From positions 1-64,000 of the forward strand of contig NZ_WBMS02000049.1 in NCBI RefSeq assembly GCF_008923205.2: 64,000 nucleotides of DNA. Reading direction: 5' to 3'. Position numbers and translations under genes: made by a program. The notes beneath the pieces were generated by a model. That model did not search any database. It saw nothing but the letters and a program-made list of their open reading frames with translations, and was not told the DNA's origin. Source of the stretch: Actinomadura physcomitrii (GTDB lineage Bacteria > Actinomycetota > Actinomycetes > Streptosporangiales > Streptosporangiaceae). The number at the start of each line of letters is the position of its first letter. Positions within the stretch are counted from its first letter, which is position 1. Positions 58,849 to 64,000 of this stretch are shown here, piece by piece.

Positions 58849-60288
58849 TCAGCGGCCGCTCTCGTCGTAGGAGTCGTAAGGGTCGTCATTGTGGAACCCG
58901 GCGTAGTTCCCGGTGTTCCCGGTGTTCTCAGGGTTCCGGCCGTTTCCGGCCGGGCCGTCGTTCCTGACGGGGCGGACGTGCCCGCCGGGCTCCGCGCCGC
59001 CGAAGCCGGCGTTTCCGGCGGGGCTCGGCAGCGGGTGGCGGCGACGGCGGCGGTACACCGCGAACAGGACGCCGATGGCCAGCAGGGCGCCGGCCGTGCC
59101 GCCGCCGATCTCCCAGACGAGCGCGGACGAGCCGCCCGAGGAGTCCAGCGAGGTGCCGGGGAGCACGCCGCCCGACTCGCCGTCGGCGTGCTTCTTCGCC
59201 TGCGCGTTGCCGGGCGCGGCCAGCGTGCCGACCGGCTGGACCTTGCCGCGCGCCGCGAACCCCCAGTCCAGCAGCTTGGCGCCGGCCTGGAACGGCGAGC
59301 TCTCGCCGTGCATCACCGAGACGATGATCGTGTGCCCGTCGCGCCGGGCCTCGGCGACGTAGGTCTGCTGGGCGTGCACGGTGTAGCCGTTCTTGCCGCC
59401 GAGCATGCCCTTGTAGGCGTACTTCTGGCCGGGCAGCAGCTTGTTGTGCGTGTAGATCGGGTAGCCGCCGACCTTCTTGTGCTTCTTCTTCTCCTTCTTG
59501 GTCAGCGGCGCCGGGAAGTGGTACTGGGTGGCCTGCACGTACGTGCGGAACTGCGGGCTCTTCATCGCCTCCCGCAGGAACAGCACCAGGTCGTAGGCCG
59601 AGGTGTGCTGGGTGTGCACGTTGAGGCCGTAGTCGACGTCGAGGCCGTTCGGGGACGCGGCGAGCGTGTCGTCGGCGTGCAGGTACTTCGCCTCGGCGTT
59701 CATGTCGGCGATGGTCTTCTTCATGCCGCCGTTGGCCTCGGCGAGCGTGACCGCCGCGTCGTTCGCCGACATCATCATCAGCGCGTGGAACAGGTCGGTG
59801 ACCTTGTACCGCATCTTCGGCGTCATCCCGACCTTGGTGCCCTCGACGTCGCACGCCTTCTGCGAGGGCCGGACGAGCCGGTTCGGGTCCAGCTTGGTGA
59901 CGAGGGTCGCCGAGGTCAGCGTCTTCAGCGTGCTCGCCGGCAGGTACTGCCCGTGCGGGTCCTTGGCGGCGAGCACCTCGCCGGTGTCGGCGTCCGCGAC
60001 GAGGTAGGAGGAGAACTTCAGCTTCGGCAGCGCGGGCACGCCCGGCGCCCTGTTCAGCACGATGCCGCGGCTCGCCAGCTGCGGCCCGCCCACCGGATCG
60101 CCTGGTGCGGCGGCCGCGGGCGCCGCGGCGGCCGGGGCCGCCAGCAGGCACACCGCGCTCAGCGGCACGATCATCGGCACGGTCATCCTCGGCACGGCGC
60201 GCCGGGCCCCGGTCCGCCCCTGTCGTCCTGCTCGCAAGCTTCCGACGCTCCTCAGTCCCGCAGCGGCCGTTCCGCCCCGCACGCCCAT
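58849..60288 (-). CDS. D-alanyl-D-alanine carboxypeptidase (PBP5-like), membrane-anchored
   Basis: A 479-residue penicillin-binding protein. Signal segment MTVPMIVPLSAVCLLAAP near residue 35. Peptidase S11 motifs: S-x-x-K in PASTLKTLTS, S-x-N in MMMSANDAA, and K-N-G in LGGKNGYTVHAQ (KTG variant). A lysine-rich insert KKEKKKHKK precedes the third motif. After a linker, one helix (ALVWEIGGGTAGALLAIGVLFAVY) and an RRRRR stop-transfer anchor it, leaving an Asn/Gly/Pro-rich cytosolic tail. It trims peptidoglycan stem peptides. ATG 60288 has GGGGGAG close upstream; an internal ATG near 60186 is possible. Confidence 0.92.
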   Translation of the reverse strand: MGVRGGTAAAGLRSVGSLRAGRQGRTGARRAVPRMTVPMIVPLSAVCLLAAPAAAAPAAAAPGDPVGGPQLASRGIVLNRAPGVPALPKLKFSSYLVADADTGEVLAAKDPHGQYLPASTLKTLTSATLVTKLDPNRLVRPSQKACDVEGTKVGMTPKMRYKVTDLFHALMMMSANDAAVTLAEANGGMKKTIADMNAEAKYLHADDTLAASPNGLDVDYGLNVHTQHTSAYDLVLFLREAMKSPQFRTYVQATQYHFPAPLTKKEKKKHKKVGGYPIYTHNKLLPGQKYAYKGMLGGKNGYTVHAQQTYVAEARRDGHTIIVSVMHGESSPFQAGAKLLDWGFAARGKVQPVGTLAAPGNAQAKKHADGESGGVLPGTSLDSSGGSSALVWEIGGGTAGALLAIGVLFAVYRRRRRHPLPSPAGNAGFGGAEPGGHVRPVRNDGPAGNGRNPENTGNTGNYAGFHNDDPYDSYDESGR

Positions 60289-60726
60289 GGCTCCCCCGAA
60301 GACTAGGCGACACATCCGGCGAAGGGGTACCCGACCGCGCAGACGGCAAGCTCGGGACGGACGAGGCGTATGGTGCGTTAGACGATTTTTGTGGTGCTTA
60401 TGACTACTCACGGTACGCAAGCGGACGCTAGGCTCGTTCACCGTCCGTCGCCGCAGGTATTTTGGGACAGGCGGACTAGTTCGATCTAGTGGCGTCGGGA
60501 ACATGATCAATGACCGAAAAGTAGGGGACGCGCGGGCCCGCAGGCCGCCCGTACGGGTCAATTGATCCGCGAAGGGCACGGAGTCCGGCGTGGCGGCGGG
60601 CGCGGGCGCCATGATGGTGTGAACACGTGACCTGGACCCGGCGTTTGTCCAGGCTTAGGGACCCGCTGGCTGAATTGCGCCACGTGCCACGCAACGACCT
60701 GCAAGGATTGTGGACGGAGGTTGGCC
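60289..60726. other. 438-base divergent intergenic region
   Basis: Between the minus-strand carboxypeptidase and the plus-strand carboxylate-amine ligase. It is less GC-rich than its surroundings, with AT-rich blocks near 60380-60410 and 60460-60490, and a dyad ACTAG/CTAGT at 60475-60490. Promoters for both genes must lie here, but I cannot assign -10/-35 pairs with confidence. I see no gene or structured RNA. Confidence 0.4.
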
Positions 60727-61893
60727 GTGGCCATTGAGTTCAACGCATCGAGGGGCACCACGCTCGGCGTCGAGTGGGAGATCCAGCTCGTCGATGCGGA
60801 GACCAGGCACCTGCGGCAGGACGCGCGCCAGGTGCTCGCCGCGCTGCCGTCGCTCAGCGAGGACGGCGACATCCCCAAGGTCCGGCACGAGCTCATGGAG
60901 TCCACCGTCGAGGTCGTGACCGGGATCTCGCACACCGTCGGGGAGGCCAAGAGCGACCTCGCGGCCACCCTCGCCGAGCTGCGCGCCGCCGCCGCCGACC
61001 GCGGCATCGCCCTCGCCTGCACCGGCACCCACCCGATCAGCGACTGGCGCGACGCGGTGATGGCCCCGACGCAGCGCTACGCCGACCTGGTCGAGCAGAT
61101 GCAGTGGCTGGCCCGCCGCATCCAGACCTTCGGCGTGCACGTCCACGTCGGCGTCTCCGACCGCGCCAAGGCGATCCCGATCGTGAACGCGCTGTCGTCC
61201 TACCTCCCGCACTTCCTGGCGCTCACCGCGTCCAGCCCGTTCTGGAGCGGCGCCGACACCGGGCTCGCGTCCTGCCGGGCGGTCGTCTTCGGTCAGCTGC
61301 CGACGGCCGGTCCTCCCCACTTGCTGGACGACTGGGCCGCCTTCGAGGATTACATGGCCACCCTGATGCGCGCCGGAACCATCCGGAGCATCAAGGAGGT
61401 GTGGTGGGACATCCGCCCCCACCCCGACTTCGGCACCGTCGAGATCCGGATGTTCGACGGGATCCCCACCCTGCGCGAGGTCGGCATGGCGGCGGCGCTC
61501 TGCCAGAGCCTGGTCACCCTGTTCGAGCAGCAGCTCGACCGCGGCTACACGCTGCCGCGGCCGGCCGCGTGGGTCGTCCGCGACAACAAGTGGCGCGCGA
61601 CCCGCTACGGCCTCGACGCCACCGTCATCACCGACGACGGCGGCGGCACCGCGCCGCTCCGCGACGACCTGTACGAGCTGATCCGCGAGCTGGAACCGGT
61701 CGCCGACCGGCTCGGCTGCGCCGAGGAGCTCAAGGTCGCCGGCGAGGTACTGGAGAACGGGGCCCCCTACGAGCGGCAGCGCGCGATCCGCGCCGGGGGC
61801 GGCTCGCTGGAGAACATCGTCGACGCGGCCGTCACCGAGCTCGCCGAGGACCGCTTCGTCGCGCTGGGGGAGGTCGTCCATGCCGGGGCCTGA
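60727..61893 (+). CDS. YbdK-type carboxylate-amine ligase (glutamate-cysteine ligase family 2)
   Basis: A 388-residue ATP-dependent ligase. It opens IEFNASRGTTLGVEWEIQLVD with the catalytic E-x-E block, then VHVHVGVSDRAKAIPIVNAL, LTASSPFWSGADTGLASCR, VWWDIRPHPDFGTVEIRMFDGIPT and WRATRYGLDATVI. YbdK enzymes have weak gamma-glutamylcysteine synthetase activity, and the true substrate is often unknown. GTG 60727 has GGAGG six bases upstream; TTG 60721 is the alternative. Its stop lies 14 bases inside the M20 gene, so the two are translationally coupled. Confidence 0.9.
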   Translation: MAIEFNASRGTTLGVEWEIQLVDAETRHLRQDARQVLAALPSLSEDGDIPKVRHELMESTVEVVTGISHTVGEAKSDLAATLAELRAAAADRGIALACTGTHPISDWRDAVMAPTQRYADLVEQMQWLARRIQTFGVHVHVGVSDRAKAIPIVNALSSYLPHFLALTASSPFWSGADTGLASCRAVVFGQLPTAGPPHLLDDWAAFEDYMATLMRAGTIRSIKEVWWDIRPHPDFGTVEIRMFDGIPTLREVGMAAALCQSLVTLFEQQLDRGYTLPRPAAWVVRDNKWRATRYGLDATVITDDGGGTAPLRDDLYELIRELEPVADRLGCAEELKVAGEVLENGAPYERQRAIRAGGGSLENIVDAAVTELAEDRFVALGEVVHAGA

Positions 61894-63439
61894 GCGGCCG
61901 GCGCGGCCGGACGGGCGCCCTGAGCGAACCGCGGCGGGCGCTACGGGAGATACCACGGGGGGCACCGGCTCGTCCGGTGCCCGTGAGGACAGCGGTGACG
62001 CCGGCACGCCGGGCGGCACCGGCGGTACGGCAGGAAACACCCGCGCGGCCGGCAGCGGCGGCGCCGACAAGACCACCGGGCGGGCGCCGAGCGGCCCCGC
62101 CCTCGCGCAGGGGGCGCACATGACACAACCGGGACCCGGGGTGATGCCCGGCCTTGAACCTCCGACCGCCCCGGAGCCGGAGGGCCCCGCGGGCAGCGAG
62201 CGCCCGGCCGCGCTGCGGCCGCAGCTCGAGGTGTTCCTCGCCCGGCACGAGGAGGAGCTCGTCGCGTTCCGCCGCGACCTGCACATGCACCCCGAGCTGG
62301 GCTACAACGAGCGCCGCACCACCGCGCGGATCGCCGAGCGGCTGCGCCTGGCCGGGCTCGAACCGCGGATCCTGCCGAAGGGCACCGGGCTGATCTGCGA
62401 CATCGGCCCGGGCGACGGCCCGACCATCGCGCTGCGCGCCGACATCGACGCGCTGCCCCTGCAGGACGAGAAGGAGAGCGCCCCCTACCGGTCGACGGTG
62501 CCGGGCGTCGCGCACGCGTGCGGGCACGACGTGCACACCACGATGGTGCTGGGCGCCGGGCTGTTCCTGGCGCAGCAGGCCGAGGCGGGGCTGCTGCCCG
62601 GCCGGGTCCGGCTGCTGTTCCAGCCGGCCGAGGAGACCCCGGGCGGTGCCCTCGACGTGATGGCCGCCGGCGGCATCGCGGGCGTCGACCGCGCGTTCGC
62701 GCTGCACTGCGACCCGCGCATCGAGGTCGGCGAGCTCGGGCTGCGCAGCGGCCCGATCACCGCGGCCTGCGACAAGGTGTACGTGAAGGTCACCGGCCCC
62801 GGCGGGCACACCGCCCGGCCGCACCTCACCGCCGACCTGGTGTACGCGCTCGCCAAGATCGTCACCGAGCTGCCGTCGGCGCTGTCGCGGCGGGTCGACC
62901 CGCGCTCCAGCCTCTCGCTGGTGTGGGGGCGGGTGTCGGCCGGGTCCGTCGCCAACGCGATCCCCGACGACGGCGTCGCCGAGGGCACCGTCCGCTGCCT
63001 GGACGACGAGGCCTGGCACCGCGCGCCGGAGATGATGAAGGCGCTGCTGCAGTCGGTCGCCGCCGCCTACGACGTGGAGGCGTCGCTGGAGTACGTCCGG
63101 GGCGTCCCGCCGACCGTCAACGAGGCGGCGAGCGTGCAGATGTTCCGGGACGCGGCCGCGCAGGTCCTCGACGAGGAGGGCATCGTGCCGACGCCGCAGA
63201 GCCTCGGCGGCGAGGACTTCGGCTGGTACCTGGAGTCGATCCCCGGCGCCCTCGCCCGGCTCGGCGTCCGCACCCCCGGCTCCCCCGGCGAGTACGACCT
63301 GCACCGCGGCGACTTCGACGTCGACGAGCGCTGCATCCCGGTCGGGATCCGGGTGCTGGCGGCGACGGCGCTGACCGCGCTGTGGGACGGCGGCCGCCCG
63401 GCCGACCCGGAGACCGTCGAAGGCGCCACCCTCGCCTGA
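61880..63439 (+). CDS. M20-family amidohydrolase (aminoacylase/IAA-amino-acid hydrolase type)
   Basis: A 519-residue dinuclear metal hydrolase. Catalytic core from about residue 115: RRDLHMHPELGYNERRT, ALRADIDALPLQDE, HACGHDVHTTMVLGA (metal Cys/His), FQPAEETPGGALDVMAAGG with the catalytic Glu, GPGGHTARPH and SLGGEDFGWYL. The first 80 or so residues are Gly/Thr/Ala-rich and unlike the family. ATG 61880 has a strong GGGGGAGG six bases upstream, so the extension looks translated; ATG 62120 would give a normal enzyme. It hydrolyses N-acyl amino acids or related amides, perhaps products of the coupled ligase. Confidence 0.9.
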   Translation: MPGPERPARPDGRPERTAAGATGDTTGGTGSSGAREDSGDAGTPGGTGGTAGNTRAAGSGGADKTTGRAPSGPALAQGAHMTQPGPGVMPGLEPPTAPEPEGPAGSERPAALRPQLEVFLARHEEELVAFRRDLHMHPELGYNERRTTARIAERLRLAGLEPRILPKGTGLICDIGPGDGPTIALRADIDALPLQDEKESAPYRSTVPGVAHACGHDVHTTMVLGAGLFLAQQAEAGLLPGRVRLLFQPAEETPGGALDVMAAGGIAGVDRAFALHCDPRIEVGELGLRSGPITAACDKVYVKVTGPGGHTARPHLTADLVYALAKIVTELPSALSRRVDPRSSLSLVWGRVSAGSVANAIPDDGVAEGTVRCLDDEAWHRAPEMMKALLQSVAAAYDVEASLEYVRGVPPTVNEAASVQMFRDAAAQVLDEEGIVPTPQSLGGEDFGWYLESIPGALARLGVRTPGSPGEYDLHRGDFDVDERCIPVGIRVLAATALTALWDGGRPADPETVEGATLA

Positions 63440-63556
63440 CGCCCGCGTGGCGTGACGCGGTGTCCGCCGGCGCGGCGCCGGGCGTGCTCGTCCCGCCGGT
63501 CGCGCCCGTCGCGTCCGTCACTGGCAGCGATCACGTGCGCGCTGACCTGTGCCGAT

Positions 63557-63568
63557 ATGCGTACGCAT
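63557..63568. promoter_or_regulatory. 12-bp palindrome upstream of the BMP lipoprotein gene
   Basis: ATGCGTACGCAT is a perfect palindrome about 125 bases before the TTG start of the lipoprotein gene, in a 254-base intergenic region. It is a possible operator. Confidence 0.3.
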
Positions 63569-63693
63569 TGGTAACGGACCTGTTGCGAAACGGTGCAAGC
63601 TGGCAGTTTTCCACCAACCGCGAGGTAGCGTCCCATCGATTTCGGTGGCCGAGCGGCCGCCGATACCGGGTGGGGAACGGAAGGAGCGCTACC

Positions 63694-64000
63694 TTGCGCC
63701 GTGGACTGAAGATCACTCTCGTCACCGTGACGGGTGCGGCGCTGACGCTGGGCGGCGCTTCCGCGTGCGGCGGCAAGAAGGCCGGCGGTGACAGCGGCGA
63801 CGACAACGGCAAGAAGACCCTCAAGGTCGGCCTGGCGTTCGACATCGGCGGCCGCGGCGACCAGTCGTTCAACGACTCGGCGGCGGCGGGCCTCGCGAAG
63901 GCCGAGAAGGACCTGCACGTCACCACCAAGGAGATCTCCGCGCAGCCGGACGAGCCCGACTCCGACAAGGAGTCGCGCCTGCGCCTGCTCGCCAGCACCG
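63694..64000 (+). CDS. BMP-family ABC transporter substrate-binding lipoprotein (partial)
   Basis: The 5' part of a gene cut by the window end. AAGGAG lies seven bases before a TTG at 63694. The product begins RRGLKITLVTVTGAALTLGG followed by the lipobox A-S-A-C and a Gly/Asp/Lys-rich linker. KVGLAFDIGGRGDQSFNDSAAAGLAKAEKDL is the typical start of the mature domain of basic membrane protein (PnrA/Bmp) receptors for nucleosides or related ligands. About 102 codons are visible. Transporter genes would be expected just beyond the window. Confidence 0.85.
   Translation, partial: MRRGLKITLVTVTGAALTLGGASACGGKKAGGDSGDDNGKKTLKVGLAFDIGGRGDQSFNDSAAAGLAKAEKDLHVTTKEISAQPDEPDSDKESRLRLLAST

Overview
The window is high-GC DNA with actinobacterial gene content: PerM/DUF6350 between sucCD and purNH, DUF3017 beside folD, an XRE/DUF397 pair, a PspC-type histidine kinase, an FHA-HTH protein, and frequent GTG starts with GTGA or ATGA overlaps. 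An FxSxx-type RiPP locus and many NTPase regulators suggest a filamentous actinomycete, perhaps Thermomonosporaceae; that assignment is inference. No rRNA or tRNA gene was seen.

Layout. 1-90 is the tail of an IS982-like transposase. 120-10536 holds a TetR regulator, a DAACS symporter preceded by a cysteine-rich leader peptide, a PspC membrane protein divergent from a PspC histidine kinase/response regulator pair, a septum-formation-domain protein, a decayed ORF, and several hydrolases. 10668-12732 is the PTS-type dihydroxyacetone kinase operon dhaKLM. Then come pcrA, an AsnC regulator divergent from an MFS exporter, a frameshifted amidohydrolase, a TSUP permease and a GH15-like protein. 21609-34962 is a core-metabolism block: sucC-sucD-perM-purN-purH, folD under a ZTP riboswitch, an FHA-HTH protein, DUF3017, isocitrate dehydrogenase and malate dehydrogenase. 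35109-39550 is an HSP90-like ATPase coupled to a large TPR protein. 39645-43129 runs on the minus strand: galE-galK plus a methyltransferase/zinc-microprotein/hypothetical operon. 43238-48174 holds XRE-DUF397, a CorC-like CBS protein, trpS, a 2'-5' RNA ligase-like protein and a BrkB-family membrane protein.

48533-58697 is the most distinctive region, an Fxs-type RiPP locus. It has the precursor FxsA, the radical SAM/SPASM maturase FxsB, a HExxH protein of the peptide beta-hydroxylase type translationally coupled to FxsB, the NB-ARC/TPR protein FxsT, a second NB-ARC protein that looks like an FxsT paralogue with its TPRs replaced by an HTH, and an nSTAND1-TPR ATPase. The precursor keeps F-x-S but carries extra residues after it, so it is not a canonical FxSxx-COOH peptide. 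The right end has a D,D-carboxypeptidase, a YbdK-type carboxylate-amine ligase coupled to an M20 amidohydrolase, and the start of a BMP-family lipoprotein.

The other notable signal lies just 3' of the isocitrate dehydrogenase gene. Two type I-E-like CRISPR repeats flank exactly 32 nt, and those 32 nt encode the same peptide as the idh gene next door but with different codons. The matching idh site is preceded by AAG and sits in a patch of codons otherwise avoided in that gene. It looks like a relic self-targeting spacer, with an integrative-element scar as the main alternative.
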